Assembly: GCA_947165755.1 (NCBI GenBank)
Contig: CAMVBR010000005.1
Coordinates: forward strand, 1-34,128
DNA length: 34,128 bases
Direction: 5' to 3'
From: an uncultured Clostridia bacterium
Lineage (GTDB): Bacteria; Bacillota; Clostridia; Oscillospirales; Acutalibacteraceae
Under the pieces are notes generated by a model, which was given only the letters and a program-made list of their open reading frames with translations, was not told the origin of the DNA and did not search any database. Positions 1 through 8,573 of this stretch are shown here, piece after piece (the stretch's first letter is position 1; each line of letters opens with the position of its first letter). Position numbers and translations under genes: made by a program.

Positions 1-756
1 TATCCCGTTTTTTTCAAGCGTTTTGACCACGCCCGGCGTTACGCCGGTATAATAACAGATCTCCTTCACAGACCCCGTCTCGATATCGCACAGCAACGAA
101 TACACCGATCTTTGCTTCGGCGTCATTTTCACTTCATTGACGCCTGCGCGAGCGGACTCTGTCAACCGGACCATTCTTACGGTGATCTCGTTAACAAGCC
201 GGAAAGCGAGGGTTTCTTTTGTAATGTAACCTGTTTTTTCAAGCTTTGTAAGCGCAGCCGCAGATGCGAGACCGCATTGCTTCAGAAGCAGGCTCTCGCG
301 CAAGGGCTTCCCTGCCGCCCCGATCAATGTCATCAACCGCTGCGCGTCCGGGTCCTGAATTTCAGGCAGCTGATCCGTATGCTCCGCAACACGATAAACG
401 TTCTCCGTTTTCATACACATTCCGCCCGGCAGCAACGCTTTGGCTGCCGTAAAATAGGTACAAAAGGTCCGCTCCCTGATGTGTTCCGCCAGCAGAACCA
501 TTTCGCGGTCAAGCAACGGCTGCGGATCGAGAACAGATAAAATGCTTTTAAAGGAACCTGCCGCGTCCTCATCCACAGACGCAACGGAAAACACGAATCC
601 CTGGCGGATCGTGTTGCCTTTTCCAAACGGCACCAAAACGCGAACCCCTTCGCATACGTCGCCGGATAGCTCGGAGGGGATCAGATAACTGAAAAGAGAA
701 TCAAAGCTGTAAGCGCAGTTTTCAACTCCGATATTTGCAATCTGAACTGAGGGCAA
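1..756 (-). CDS. priA: Primosomal protein N' (PriA), N-terminal part; cut by window edge
   Basis: PriA is the replication-restart helicase that binds stalled forks and reloads the replicative helicase. Only 252 codons are in the window; the helicase and zinc-binding parts lie beyond base 1. The visible protein opens with the 3'-DNA-end-binding fold typical of PriA (residues about 4-100, with VRVLVPFGKGN and the conserved pattern around it), followed by a winged-helix-like stretch ending in GVTPGVVKTLEKNG. I chose a TTG start because GAGGTG lies seven bases upstream and because it falls just after the rpoZ stop; no ATG fits. It is the last visible gene of the yicC-remA-gmk-rpoZ run. In Bacillus coaBC usually lies between rpoZ and priA; here it is absent. 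The call rests on the N-terminal domain only. Confidence 0.85.
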   Translation of the reverse strand, partial: MPSVQIANIGVENCAYSFDSLFSYLIPSELSGDVCEGVRVLVPFGKGNTIRQGFVFSVASVDEDAAGSFKSILSVLDPQPLLDREMVLLAEHIRERTFCTYFTAAKALLPGGMCMKTENVYRVAEHTDQLPEIQDPDAQRLMTLIGAAGKPLRESLLLKQCGLASAAALTKLEKTGYITKETLAFRLVNEITVRMVRLTESARAGVNEVKMTPKQRSVYSLLCDIETGSVKEICYYTGVTPGVVKTLEKNGI

Positions 757-767
757 GGCTTTTCACC

Positions 768-989
768 TCAATAGTTCTTGATTTCTTCGCTCTCCTGAAT
801 AATATATCTGCCTGAGAGGATATCCTCCACAGCCATACTTACAGGCTTTCCTTCGGTGATCACTTTTTCGCGTTCTCTTTTTTCAACGATCTCATCGTTG
901 ATCTCTCTGGAACGTTTCGCAACGGCAACACAAAGAGAATATCTGCTGATGCCGCCCTTCAGCATGGGTTTCAAATCGATGTTAATCAT
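768..989 (-). CDS. rpoZ: DNA-directed RNA polymerase omega subunit
   Basis: This 73-residue protein is the small omega subunit, which helps the beta' subunit fold and join RNA polymerase. The segment SRYSLCVAVAKRSREIN (about residues 15-31) matches the omega signature in which Arg-Tyr is followed by a hydrophobic stretch and Ala-Lys-Arg-(Ala/Ser)-Arg. The ATG overlaps the end of gmk by eight bases, and AAGGAG sits nine bases upstream inside gmk, so translation is probably coupled. The gmk-rpoZ order is the standard one in Bacillota. The length is within the usual range for the family in this phylum. Confidence 0.93.
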   Translation of the reverse strand: MINIDLKPMLKGGISRYSLCVAVAKRSREINDEIVEKREREKVITEGKPVSMAVEDILSGRYIIQESEEIKNY

Positions 990-1569
990 TCTGGTATGCT
1001 CCTTCTTTTATGATAGAATATACTTCTTTTATACATTGCTCCAAATCGTCGTTTACGACGCAATGATCATATTTTTCGCGCATTTCAACTTCAGCCTGCG
1101 CAATAGCCATTCTTGTGCGGAGTTCTTCCTCCGTATTGAGTCCTCTTTTTCTGATTCGACGTTCCAGCTCTTTCGCGGAGGGCGGAACAATAAAGATCGT
1201 GGTAGCGTCAGGGTAGATCCGCTTGATACGCAGCGCCCCGTTCACCTCAATAATGAGCACAGGTATTCTGTTTTCCGAAGATAGTCTTGTGATCTCACTT
1301 TTCAGAGTTCCGTAATAATTGCCGCCATACTGAACGTACTCAAGGAACTCGCCGCGTTCGATTCCTCTCTGAAAATCCGCAACGCTCATATAGTAATAGT
1401 CGACCCCGTCCGTTTCCCCGGGGCGCATCGCCCGCGTTGTTGCGGATACGGTATGCGTGACCGACGGCAGCAATGCTTTTACGCCGTCGTATACGGTGTT
1501 TTTCCCTGATCCGGAAGGACCTGAAATCACAAACAAACAGTTTTTTTTCGGCACCAACGCCTGCTGCAT
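982..1569 (-). CDS. gmk: Guanylate kinase
   Basis: Guanylate kinase phosphorylates GMP to GDP with ATP, the step feeding GTP and dGTP pools. The 195-residue protein has the P-loop GPSGSGKNT at residues 17-25, the GMP-binding region (TTRAMRPGETDGVDYYYMS) and the later IFIVPPSAKELERRIRKRG lid and Arg region, all in the expected order. The residue after the P-loop lysine is Asn followed by Thr, where Ser or Gly followed by Thr is more common. The ATG has GGAGG seven bases upstream. It lies two bases after remA and overlaps rpoZ, within the conserved yicC-remA-gmk-rpoZ cluster. Confidence 0.95.
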   Translation of the reverse strand: MQQALVPKKNCLFVISGPSGSGKNTVYDGVKALLPSVTHTVSATTRAMRPGETDGVDYYYMSVADFQRGIERGEFLEYVQYGGNYYGTLKSEITRLSSENRIPVLIIEVNGALRIKRIYPDATTIFIVPPSAKELERRIRKRGLNTEEELRTRMAIAQAEVEMREKYDHCVVNDDLEQCIKEVYSIIKEGAYQND

Positions 1570-1571
1570 TA

Positions 1572-1817
1572 TTATTCCTCCTGATTCTCCTCAAAACGCA
1601 GGGAAATCTTATCAGCCTTCAGGTAAGAAAGCAAAATATGCTCGCTGTCGGTCAAAATAACAGACGCGGTTTTACGGCCTTGCGTTACGTCGATCAATCT
1701 TCCCTGATCCTTTGCCTGTTGTATGATGCGTTTGATCGGCGCCGATTCCGGGCTCACGACACAAACGATACGCTCCGCGTTTACCATATTGCCGAATCCG
1801 ATATTAATCAACTTCAT
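1572..1817 (-). CDS. remA: RemA/DUF370 family regulator
   Basis: RemA proteins are small DNA-binding regulators; in Bacillus subtilis RemA activates matrix and osmoprotection genes and forms ring-like oligomers. The 81-residue product starts [18 protein letters not shown] and contains [13 protein letters not shown], the two most conserved blocks of the family. An in-frame start nine codons further upstream exists, but this ATG has AGGGGAAA six bases before it and matches the family N-terminus. It lies directly between yicC and gmk, its conserved position across Bacillota. Whether it controls matrix genes in this organism cannot be seen here. Confidence 0.92.
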   Translation of the reverse strand: MKLINIGFGNMVNAERIVCVVSPESAPIKRIIQQAKDQGRLIDVTQGRKTASVILTDSEHILLSYLKADKISLRFEENQEE

Positions 1818-1850
1818 ATCTTTCCCCTGTGTTCTAAAACGCAATAGCGT

Positions 1851-2729
1851 TTATTCAATATTCTGGATCTGCTCGCGTATTTTTTCAACTTCGGCCTTGA
1901 TCTCGATCACCTTCCGGGCAATCGGGATATCCGAGGCCTTGGAACCGATGGTATTCGCTTCGCGGTTGATCTCCTGTACCAAAAAATCAAGTTTTCTGCC
2001 GATTGGTTCTTCGGATTGAAAAAACGTGCGAAGCTGATCGATATGGCTTCTGAGCCGTACCGTTTCTTCTGCAACGGCGATTTTATCCGCATATACGGCG
2101 GCCTCGGTAAGCAAACGCTGTTCATCCACTGCCGCGTCGCCGATCAGCTCCTTTATGCGGGCTTTCAGCTTTTCATTATACTCCGCAACCGTCTGCGGCG
2201 AACGCTCTTCAATAAAATCCACGCACGAGAGAATCGCGTCTCCTCTGGAAAGCACGTCCGTTTTCAGCTTTTCGCCTTCCGTTTCGCGCATTTCAATGAA
2301 AGAGGCCAACGCCTGCGTCGCAACGCCTTTTACAAAGCTCCATATCTTCTCTTCATCTACGGGTGGCTTTTTTACGTTAAAAATATCCGCGTGAGAAGCC
2401 AGAATATCTACGTTGTCGCTCATGTGCAGATGATATGTTTCACAGAGCGTGCGAAGCGCTTCATAATAACCGGAAGCCAACGACGCGTTGATGCTCACAA
2501 CGCCATCCTGCGTTTCCTCGTTTTCGATCTGAACGAAGCAATCCACCTTGCCTCTGAAAACGTATTGCTGCACAAGCCCCTTCAGTTTTTCTTCCAGATA
2601 AGAATAGCCTCTGCTCACCTTTGCGTTAAACTCAAAAAAGCGGTGATTCACGCTTTTAAGCTCTATGGTCACGCTCATGCCGCCGTCCACGCCGACAGCT
2701 CTGCCGTAACCGGTCATACTTCTGATCAT
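1851..2729 (-). CDS. yicC: YicC/YloC family endoribonuclease
   Basis: YicC-family proteins are endoribonucleases implicated in RNA turnover. This 292-residue protein begins MIRSMTGYGRA, the family's N-terminal signature, followed by ELKSVNHRFFE and, near the C-terminus, EPIGRKLDFLVQEINREAN and TIGSKASD, which are the most conserved C-terminal blocks. I chose the ATG at 2729 rather than one three codons upstream because AAAGG is well spaced for it and touches the other. It is followed by remA after 33 bases. Sequence is complete and full length for the family. The symbol follows the E. coli name; the B. subtilis name is yloC. Confidence 0.93.
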   Translation of the reverse strand: MIRSMTGYGRAVGVDGGMSVTIELKSVNHRFFEFNAKVSRGYSYLEEKLKGLVQQYVFRGKVDCFVQIENEETQDGVVSINASLASGYYEALRTLCETYHLHMSDNVDILASHADIFNVKKPPVDEEKIWSFVKGVATQALASFIEMRETEGEKLKTDVLSRGDAILSCVDFIEERSPQTVAEYNEKLKARIKELIGDAAVDEQRLLTEAAVYADKIAVAEETVRLRSHIDQLRTFFQSEEPIGRKLDFLVQEINREANTIGSKASDIPIARKVIEIKAEVEKIREQIQNIE

Positions 2730-2743
2730 AGTATACATCCTTT

Positions 2744-3472
2744 TCAGTAACTTCCGGATTCCCTTTTCAGCGCGGCAACCTCACCCGGGTTGAGTTCACG
2801 ATACTCCCCGGGTTTCAGTTTGCCGAGCGAAAGCTGACCGATCGATACGCGTTTCAGCCGCAGCGTTTCAAGGCCGGCTTCTTCGCACAACCGTCGGATC
2901 TGACGGTTCCTGCCTTCATACAAAACGATCTCCAGGGTGCTTTTATCGGCCTCGCGTGAAACAACTCTGACCTCCGCGGGCATGGTTTTTCTTCCGTCGA
3001 TCATCAGAGAGGAGGTGAGCACCGTGATCTGGGCCTCTGTGATCGCCGGGCGCACACTGACGCGATACACCTTTTGAATATGCCTTGACGGGTGCATCAG
3101 GGCGTTTGCAAAATCGCCGTCGTTTGTAAACAGGAGCAAGCCTTCGGAATCCCGGTCCAGGCGGCCGATGGGATAAACGCGCATTGTTACATTCCGTATC
3201 AGTTCCGCCACGCATTTGCGGTCTTTTTCATCACGCATAGTGGTAACGTAACCGCGCGGCTTATAAAGCATATAGTAAACGTTCTGCGTTTCCCGTTTGA
3301 TTCTTTTCCCGCTCAGAGTTACGGAATCCTTTTTCGGATCCACTTTATCTCCGAGCTGCGCGGCACGCCCGTTAACGTACACTTTGCCGTCCGCGATCAG
3401 CTCCTCCGCCTTTCTGCGCGAAGCGACGCCTGCCTCAGCAAGAAATTTCTGAAGTCTGATTTTATCTTCCAT
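2744..3472 (-). CDS. rluB: rRNA pseudouridine synthase, RsuA/RluB family
   Basis: Enzymes of this family isomerise one uridine of rRNA to pseudouridine. The 242-residue protein has an N-terminal S4 RNA-binding domain (RLQKFLAEAGVASRRKAEELI, residues about 6-26, written here in part) and a catalytic domain with GRLDRDSEGLL, where Asp106 is the expected catalytic aspartate. Later GRNRQIRRLCEEAG is the conserved RluB/RsuA substrate-binding block. RluB-type enzymes of Bacillota act on 23S rRNA, but RluB, RluE, RluF and RsuA are hard to separate by eye. The upstream ribosome site is weak. It stands 57 bases after gerW and 14 bases before yicC. Confidence 0.88.
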   Translation of the reverse strand: MEDKIRLQKFLAEAGVASRRKAEELIADGKVYVNGRAAQLGDKVDPKKDSVTLSGKRIKRETQNVYYMLYKPRGYVTTMRDEKDRKCVAELIRNVTMRVYPIGRLDRDSEGLLLFTNDGDFANALMHPSRHIQKVYRVSVRPAITEAQITVLTSSLMIDGRKTMPAEVRVVSREADKSTLEIVLYEGRNRQIRRLCEEAGLETLRLKRVSIGQLSLGKLKPGEYRELNPGEVAALKRESGSY

Positions 3473-3495
3473 GTTGGTTAATTACCGAGCCCCGT

Positions 3496-3518
3496 TCCTC
3501 GCGCAAAAGAAGCGAGGA
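3496..3518 (-). other. Intercistronic stem-loop between gerW and rluB
   Basis: TCCTCGC and GCGAGGA form a perfect seven-base stem around a nine-base loop in the only gap longer than 35 bases within this part of the operon. No T-run follows in the direction of transcription, so it does not look like an intrinsic terminator. It could slow exonucleases or mark an mRNA processing point. Confidence 0.5.
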
Positions 3519-3529
3519 TCAGTGGGATC

Positions 3530-3916
3530 TTACTCTGCTTTTTTACCGGATTTGGCTTTATCGGCAATGCCGGAAACCTTATCGATCACATCCGGGATCA
3601 TATTCACGATGCGTTCTGCCGCATTATCGTTCGCCGTGATATGCTTCAAGGTAACCTCTCCGTCTTTCAGTACAAGAAAGGCCACGGGGTTGATCGTAAC
3701 GCCGGCGCCGCCGCCGCCGCCAAAAAGCTCGGCATTGGATTTAGACGGAAAATCGGCACCGCCGCTGGCAAAACCGTAGGTGACCTTAGATACGGGAATG
3801 ACCGTGATTTCTTCGGAAAGATGAATGGGCTCACCGATGATGGTGCTTACGTCCACAAGCTGACGCACTTTTTCGATCGTGGTAGCGAGGATTCCTGCTG
3901 CTGATTGTTCTTTCAT
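3530..3916 (-). CDS. gerW: GerW/YtfJ family sporulation protein
   Basis: GerW (YtfJ) is a forespore protein needed for L-alanine-driven spore germination in Bacillus subtilis. The 128-residue product shows the family core GEPIHLSEEITVIPVSKVT, then a glycine-rich loop with six consecutive Gly residues (ELFGGGGGAG), then GVTINPVAFLVLKDGEV. Its ATG overlaps the DUF2953 stop by four bases (ATGA), and the DUF2953-GerW pair is found in many spore formers as ytfI-ytfJ. Its presence suggests the host sporulates, though relatives occur in non-sporulating Clostridia. The family assignment is firmer than the germination role. Confidence 0.88.
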   Translation of the reverse strand: MKEQSAAGILATTIEKVRQLVDVSTIIGEPIHLSEEITVIPVSKVTYGFASGGADFPSKSNAELFGGGGGAGVTINPVAFLVLKDGEVTLKHITANDNAAERIVNMIPDVIDKVSGIADKAKSGKKAE

Positions 3917-4656
3917 TTTGCTTCACTCTTTTCTTCAGATTTTATATTTTTATTCCGGTTGCCTTCCGTTTTTTTCGCACCGGAAATTTTAACAACAAGC
4001 TTGATAAGAACACCGAATAAAAGTTTGAATACATAACCGAGCGTTATCCCCATCAAATATATCGGCGTAAAATGGAATGCAGTTACAAAAGAGGCTTCAC
4101 TGAAACGGGCGATATAATCAGGATAAATATTAAAATCATATTTTTTCATCCTGCATTTTGCGGCAAGCGCGCCAAGCAAAGGAAACAAAACAGCGCAAAC
4201 CTCACCGTAGTAAATTGCCGTTTCTGCCGCGTCGGAGCGCGTGCATCGCACATCCAGATACAATTCATCGATCACAAAGCCGCGGATCATATTACCGAAA
4301 AACGTTTTTGTATACCCGAGCACGCTCTGCAAAATGGAAATCAATCCGTCGATACCTTCGGCGTTATACAGCGTTTGCAGCAGATCATTCTTTTCTTTCG
4401 GCTTCTGCGTTTCTGCTTCTTCTGTATTCTCCGGTTTTGTATTATCTTCTTTCTGCGGCTCCGGTGTTTTCTCTTTCTTTTTCTTCCCTTTACCGTTCGT
4501 CGGATACAGTCTGATTTTAAGAAAGAGCCACTTCAACAGAACAGAGGTGTTCTCGGAGGAGTATTCTATACGGAATCTTACCTTTACGCAAAGGGCAAGT
4601 ACGATCAGCGCAAGGATACCAAGCAGGACCCAACCGATAATTTTCAGTACGATCAT
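3913..4656 (-). CDS. DUF2953 domain membrane protein (YtfI-like)
   Basis: This 247-residue protein belongs to the DUF2953 family, whose function is not established. An N-terminal membrane helix spans about residues 4-23. It is followed by KVRFRIEYS, a conserved family segment, and by a charged low-complexity stretch at about residues 54-92 rich in Lys and Glu. The C-terminal half carries the DUF2953 core, with TRSDAAETAIYYGEVCAVLFP and hydrophobic segments near 150-170 and 205-225. It starts at an ATG with GGAGG upstream, 16 bases after scpB, and overlaps gerW. The constant pairing with gerW suggests a sporulation-related envelope role, which is inference. Confidence 0.8.
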   Translation of the reverse strand: MIVLKIIGWVLLGILALIVLALCVKVRFRIEYSSENTSVLLKWLFLKIRLYPTNGKGKKKKEKTPEPQKEDNTKPENTEEAETQKPKEKNDLLQTLYNAEGIDGLISILQSVLGYTKTFFGNMIRGFVIDELYLDVRCTRSDAAETAIYYGEVCAVLFPLLGALAAKCRMKKYDFNIYPDYIARFSEASFVTAFHFTPIYLMGITLGYVFKLLFGVLIKLVVKISGAKKTEGNRNKNIKSEEKSEAK

Positions 4657-4672
4657 TTATGTTCCTCCAACT

Positions 4673-5269
4673 TCAGAGAATCGACATCTGTCCGCTGATT
4701 TCACCGTTCACGGGCTGAATAGACTGCAGTACTTCGGCAGCCGTTTGCTGATCCTGTACTTCCGGAAGCTCCGCTAAGGTAGACATGCAAAAGCAGCGAA
4801 GGAATTCTGCCGTAGTACAATAGATCAGCGGTCGCCCAGGAAGATCCAATCTGCCGCATTCCTCGATCAGATTTCTCTGACACAGCGTATTTATAACGCC
4901 TCCGCAATCAACGCCTCGGATCTGCTCAACAAAAGCCTTTGTAACGGGTTGATTATATGCGATGATCGCAAGTACTTCAAACGCAGCGGTCGATAAGGGC
5001 TGATTCCTTTTCAAATCAAGAACGTTGCGAATCGCCGCCGCATACTGCGGTCTGGTAGCGAATTGCACTTTCGATCCAAGCAGCAGCAGCTGCACGGCGC
5101 TCTCCCGGTCGTCATACTCATTTTTGATCTCATTCAGAACGCCGTCCAATTTCTCAGGCGTACAATCCAACGCTTCAATCAGCCTGAGCCTGTCGATCGG
5201 TTCGCCGGACGCAAATATGATGGCCTCAACAGTCCCCTTGAAATTCATTGATTCGTCAGTCAAAGTCAA
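4673..5269 (-). CDS. scpB: Segregation and condensation protein B
   Basis: ScpB binds ScpA and SMC to form the bacterial condensin that compacts and segregates the chromosome. The 198-residue protein has two winged-helix units. The N-terminal block includes AIIFASGEPID and the central block FEVLAIIAYNQPVTKAFVEQIRG is the family signature. It is followed by LIEECGRLDLPGRPLIY and TTAEFLRCF. I take the TTG start that overlaps scpA by 14 bases because GGAGG lies six bases upstream; an internal ATG seven codons in is the alternative. It is coupled to scpA as in nearly all Bacillota. Confidence 0.94.
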   Translation of the reverse strand: MTLTDESMNFKGTVEAIIFASGEPIDRLRLIEALDCTPEKLDGVLNEIKNEYDDRESAVQLLLLGSKVQFATRPQYAAAIRNVLDLKRNQPLSTAAFEVLAIIAYNQPVTKAFVEQIRGVDCGGVINTLCQRNLIEECGRLDLPGRPLIYCTTAEFLRCFCMSTLAELPEVQDQQTAAEVLQSIQPVNGEISGQMSIL

Positions 5270-5984
5270 GATCCCCCTCCGGCACAGATACCAATTCCAT
5301 AGAAAAATCAGATTTTTCGCCGTCTACATTTATATTTCCCGTTTTTGCCAATTCCAACACCGCAAGGAATACTGCAACCAATTCGGAACGGCTGGTTGCG
5401 GAATGCAGCAGATCTGTAAAGCGCATTCGTTTTTTATGCGCAAGCAAAGACACGACCGATTTGATTTTTTCAGAGACCGATACGATTTTTTTCTGCACCA
5501 GAGGACGAAAAACATCAAATTTCGGGGGGAGCATACGCAGTTTTTTCCCCATAACACGCATATAGGCGTTCAGCAATTCAATGGGATCGTGAATCCTGGT
5601 GTAGGTCATATCGCTCTCGATCGGTTCCGGCGTTCTCGTTTGTACGTTAAAGCCCGCGGTTTGCAAAGATAGAGCTTCGGCAGCCTTCTTACAAGCGGCG
5701 TATTCGATCAGCTCGCCGGAAAGCTCTCGGCGCAGCTGCTCCCCTTCCTCGTGAACGGGAAGCAAAGACAGGGATTTTATGTGAATCAACCGGGCTGCCA
5801 TTTCAAGGAACTCACTGGCAACGTCAAGATCCTGCGCCTGCATGGCCCTGATATAGGCCGTGTATTGCTCAACAAGCTCAAAAATGGGAATGTCGTAAAT
5901 ATTCAGTTTGTGTTTTGTGATCAGATGCAGCAGCAGGTCCATAGGACCTTCAAACACATCCAGTTTATAATTGATCTCAGTCAA
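5256..5984 (-). CDS. scpA: Segregation and condensation protein A
   Basis: ScpA is the kleisin that bridges the SMC heads and recruits ScpB. The 242-residue product starts with YKLDVFEGPMDLLLHLI, the conserved kleisin N-terminus that contacts SMC, followed by IYDIPIFELVEQYTAYI and EFLEMAARLIHIKSLSLLP. The C-terminal winged helix (about residues 165-235) contains FLAVLELAKTGNINV. Translation starts at TTG with GGAAAG about ten bases upstream; there is no in-frame ATG before the conserved sequence. It follows the M50 protease gene by 24 bases and overlaps scpB. Confidence 0.94.
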   Translation of the reverse strand: MTEINYKLDVFEGPMDLLLHLITKHKLNIYDIPIFELVEQYTAYIRAMQAQDLDVASEFLEMAARLIHIKSLSLLPVHEEGEQLRRELSGELIEYAACKKAAEALSLQTAGFNVQTRTPEPIESDMTYTRIHDPIELLNAYMRVMGKKLRMLPPKFDVFRPLVQKKIVSVSEKIKSVVSLLAHKKRMRFTDLLHSATSRSELVAVFLAVLELAKTGNINVDGEKSDFSMELVSVPEGDLDFD

Positions 5985-6008
5985 GTAAATTCTTTCCTTT
6001 TCGGGTAT

Positions 6009-6719
6009 TTATCCGATCCAATGAGAGAAAGGCAGATACGTGATCCAATTGATACCTGCGGATACAACGGAAGAAAGCCAGCCGATCGGAGATATGCCGA
6101 TCCGATTAAAAATAAAGATCAAGGCAAACAAAGCATACATGGAATACCGTTCGTATTGCAAAAATTTAATATAAATACGATCCGGCAAAACAACCATAAG
6201 GATTCTGGAGCCGTCAAGCGGCGGGATCGGGATCAGGTTGAATATTGCAAGCGAAACGTTAACGCTCGCAGCGGCGCCGAAGAAATACATGGCAACGCTG
6301 AGCACCGTGGTTGTTCCGCGGGATGCGATCAGTGCCATAAAGAGGTTGCTCAACAGTGAAAACACGATCGCGAGCAGCAGGTTGGAAACAGGTCCGGCAA
6401 GCGCCGTCAATGCAAAATACAGCTTCCTTTTTTTCGGAGGGAAATTATTGATATTCACCGGAACGGGTTTCGCGTAACCGAACCCAAACAACAGGATCAT
6501 AAGAGAACCGATAATATCCAGATGCGCCAAAGGATTCAGCGTGATCCTACCGCTGAGACGTCCGGTGGGATCGCCAAGTCGATCCGCCATCCACGCATGC
6601 GCGCTTTCATGGATCGGGAAGCAGCACAGCGCGATGAAAATGATCGCAAAAAACTGAACGATGATCCCCATACCGGGGGCTTCTCCGGAAAGAAGCGTAC
6701 GAATCAAAGATGAGAGCAT
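6009..6719 (-). CDS. Site-2 protease family zinc metalloprotease (M50)
   Basis: Membrane-embedded metalloproteases of this group cut substrates within or near the membrane; the substrate of this YwhC-like branch is unknown. The 236-residue protein has the zinc motif HESAH (His37, Glu38, His41) in the first hydrophobic region and NLIPIPPLDG at residues 161-170, where Asp169 is the third zinc ligand. Around these are four to six membrane segments. GRITLNPLAHLD is the conserved loop after the active site. The ATG has GGAGG five bases upstream. It sits between prmC and scpA, a placement seen in Clostridia (ywhC-scpA-scpB). Confidence 0.9.
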   Translation of the reverse strand: MLSSLIRTLLSGEAPGMGIIVQFFAIIFIALCCFPIHESAHAWMADRLGDPTGRLSGRITLNPLAHLDIIGSLMILLFGFGYAKPVPVNINNFPPKKRKLYFALTALAGPVSNLLLAIVFSLLSNLFMALIASRGTTTVLSVAMYFFGAAASVNVSLAIFNLIPIPPLDGSRILMVVLPDRIYIKFLQYERYSMYALFALIFIFNRIGISPIGWLSSVVSAGINWITYLPFSHWIG

Positions 6720-6734
6720 AAAATCCTCCGAATT

Positions 6735-7571
6735 CTAAAAGTAAGCAATAACAAATCGCCGCAAACCAAAGATATCGGAAACGATCTCTTTCCGTACGGC
6801 CGATGGCAGCATTTGCGCGATCGTTTCCGTTTGTGTTTCACCGCACTCCAAAGCCAAACATCCGCCGGCACAGAGCCTTGCGGCCCAACGCGACGCTATA
6901 TTCCTGTAAAATATCAAGCCGTCCGCTCCGCCGTCAAGGGCTGTTATGGGTTCCGCCTGAACTTCCTTCTGTAAAGAAGCGATCTCACCGGAAGCAATAT
7001 ACGGCGGATTCGATACGATCAGATCCGGGAGAGGAAAATCCGCGGGATCGCACGTAAGGATATCGGCTTGCGCAGTATGTACTCTTGAAGCGATACTATT
7101 TGGTATGTTCTTTTTCAAATACGCGATTGCGTCGGCATATTTTTCCAGCAGCCAAACCTCTGTCTGCGGACAATGCATCGCAATACTGATCCCGATACAT
7201 CCGCTGCCGGAACAAAGATCGATCACGTTACGGTAGCCATTGCTTCGGATCATGTCGATACATATCTGTGTCAGCTGCTCCGTTTCGGGCCTCGGGATCA
7301 AAACGCCGCTTCCGACTTCGAAATCCGTCCCGAGAAAAGGCGCGCTGCTTATAATATATTGCAGCGGCACGCGATCCACACGCTTTCCGATCAGAAGCAG
7401 ATAGTTCGCTTCCGTTTTTTCATCCGCCTCAGCGCCGCGATGCAAAAGGAAATCGGTTTTGCTGTATTTCAGCAAAAAGCACAGAAGGCTCTCAGCCTCA
7501 TTCAAGGCGTTGTCGATCCCGGCAGAAACAAGAATGCCGGCGCCCTTCTTTGCAAGCTCACGATAGGTCAT
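6735..7571 (-). CDS. prmC: Peptide chain release factor N5-glutamine methyltransferase
   Basis: PrmC methylates the glutamine of the GGQ motif in release factors RF1 and RF2 using S-adenosylmethionine. The 278-residue protein has an N-terminal helical substrate-binding domain and a Rossmann-like methyltransferase domain with IPRPETE (residues 92-98), the SAM-binding DLCSGSGCIG (118-127) and the catalytic NPPY (188-191). All positions match the family. The start overlaps the DUF1385 stop by four bases. In many Bacillota prmC follows prfA; here prfA is not adjacent and DUF1385 takes that place, as in other Clostridia. Confidence 0.94.
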   Translation of the reverse strand: MTYRELAKKGAGILVSAGIDNALNEAESLLCFLLKYSKTDFLLHRGAEADEKTEANYLLLIGKRVDRVPLQYIISSAPFLGTDFEVGSGVLIPRPETEQLTQICIDMIRSNGYRNVIDLCSGSGCIGISIAMHCPQTEVWLLEKYADAIAYLKKNIPNSIASRVHTAQADILTCDPADFPLPDLIVSNPPYIASGEIASLQKEVQAEPITALDGGADGLIFYRNIASRWAARLCAGGCLALECGETQTETIAQMLPSAVRKEIVSDIFGLRRFVIAYF

Positions 7572-8569
7572 TTGATCGTGTCGTCCTCGGGGTTGTCGGT
7601 GATAACCGCTTTCAGAGAAGCAATTCCCACCTCGATCATTTCATCCGTAGGTTCAGCGGTCGTGATGCGCTGCATCCAAAGGCCGGGGGCGGAAAAAATC
7701 TTCGTAACGACGTTATCGTGACGGCCCGCATATTTGATCATTTCATAGCTGATCCCCGTAACGATCGGAATGATAACGACGACCTTGACCAGCACCCATA
7801 GAATACGGATCACGGTATTCGTTCCATTCAACACGGGGAACAGAAGCAAAACAACAGAAGAAATGATGATGCTTACGATGATAATAATAAAAATGAAGCT
7901 CGTTCCGCATCTCGGATGAAAACGTTTGCAGCCGCGCACGTTCTCAACGGTGAGTTCTTTTCCGCTTTCATAGCAGGTGATCGTTTTATGCTCGGCACCG
8001 TGATACATAAAAACCCGATGGATATCTTTCAGGCGAGATACAATAAACATATAAAGAACGATAACAGCGGCGCGGATAATGCCTTCAAATATCGCGTGGA
8101 AGCTCGAAAGCTTTGAAGCAAACAAATGCGCATCCGCAAGGTCTACCAGCAATGTGGGCAAATAAGCAAACAATACGATACCGACCGCAACTGCGATCAC
8201 CATGGCAGCGCCGCTGATCACGCCCATCATTTTCGGCCCCATGTGATCGTTGAGCCAACGATCGAGCTTCGACATATTTTCGGGGTCTTCTTCAGCTTCC
8301 AGCTGCCCGGAAAGATCGGCGGCTCTCATAAGGCACTTATAGCCAAACAGCATGGTTTCCACATAGTTCACGATCCCGCGGATAAAAGGCACGCCGAGTA
8401 TTTTGTACTTATCTTTTATATGCTTGAAATTCTGTTCCTCAACAAAAATACTGCCGTCCGTTTTTCTCACAGCGATCGCGCTGCCCTTCGGACCGTTCAT
8501 CATGATCCCTTCGATCAGTGCCTGACCGCCGACAGAACTTTTTCTTGCGCATGAAGTGTTTTTGCTCAT
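7568..8569 (-). CDS. DUF1385 family membrane protein (YqhQ-like)
   Basis: This 333-residue protein belongs to DUF1385, whose role is unknown. SVGGQALIEGIMMNGP near the N-terminus is the family signature, and YHGAEHKTITCYESG plus CKRFHPRCGTSF in the second half are its other strongly conserved blocks. The His and Cys residues there could bind a metal. Several membrane segments are visible (about residues 115-145, 165-190, 225-280). I take the ATG at 8569, with GGAAGG nine bases upstream, rather than an ATG seven codons earlier that would overlap the kinase gene. It overlaps prmC by four bases. Confidence 0.88.
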   Translation of the reverse strand: MSKNTSCARKSSVGGQALIEGIMMNGPKGSAIAVRKTDGSIFVEEQNFKHIKDKYKILGVPFIRGIVNYVETMLFGYKCLMRAADLSGQLEAEEDPENMSKLDRWLNDHMGPKMMGVISGAAMVIAVAVGIVLFAYLPTLLVDLADAHLFASKLSSFHAIFEGIIRAAVIVLYMFIVSRLKDIHRVFMYHGAEHKTITCYESGKELTVENVRGCKRFHPRCGTSFIFIIIIVSIIISSVVLLLFPVLNGTNTVIRILWVLVKVVVIIPIVTGISYEMIKYAGRHDNVVTKIFSAPGLWMQRITTAEPTDEMIEVGIASLKAVITDNPEDDTIK

Positions 8570-8573
8570 CCTG

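Noticed and set aside
3650-3730. Glycine codon run in gerW as a slippage site
   Set aside because: The frame is intact and the Gly-rich loop is a normal feature of the YtfJ family.
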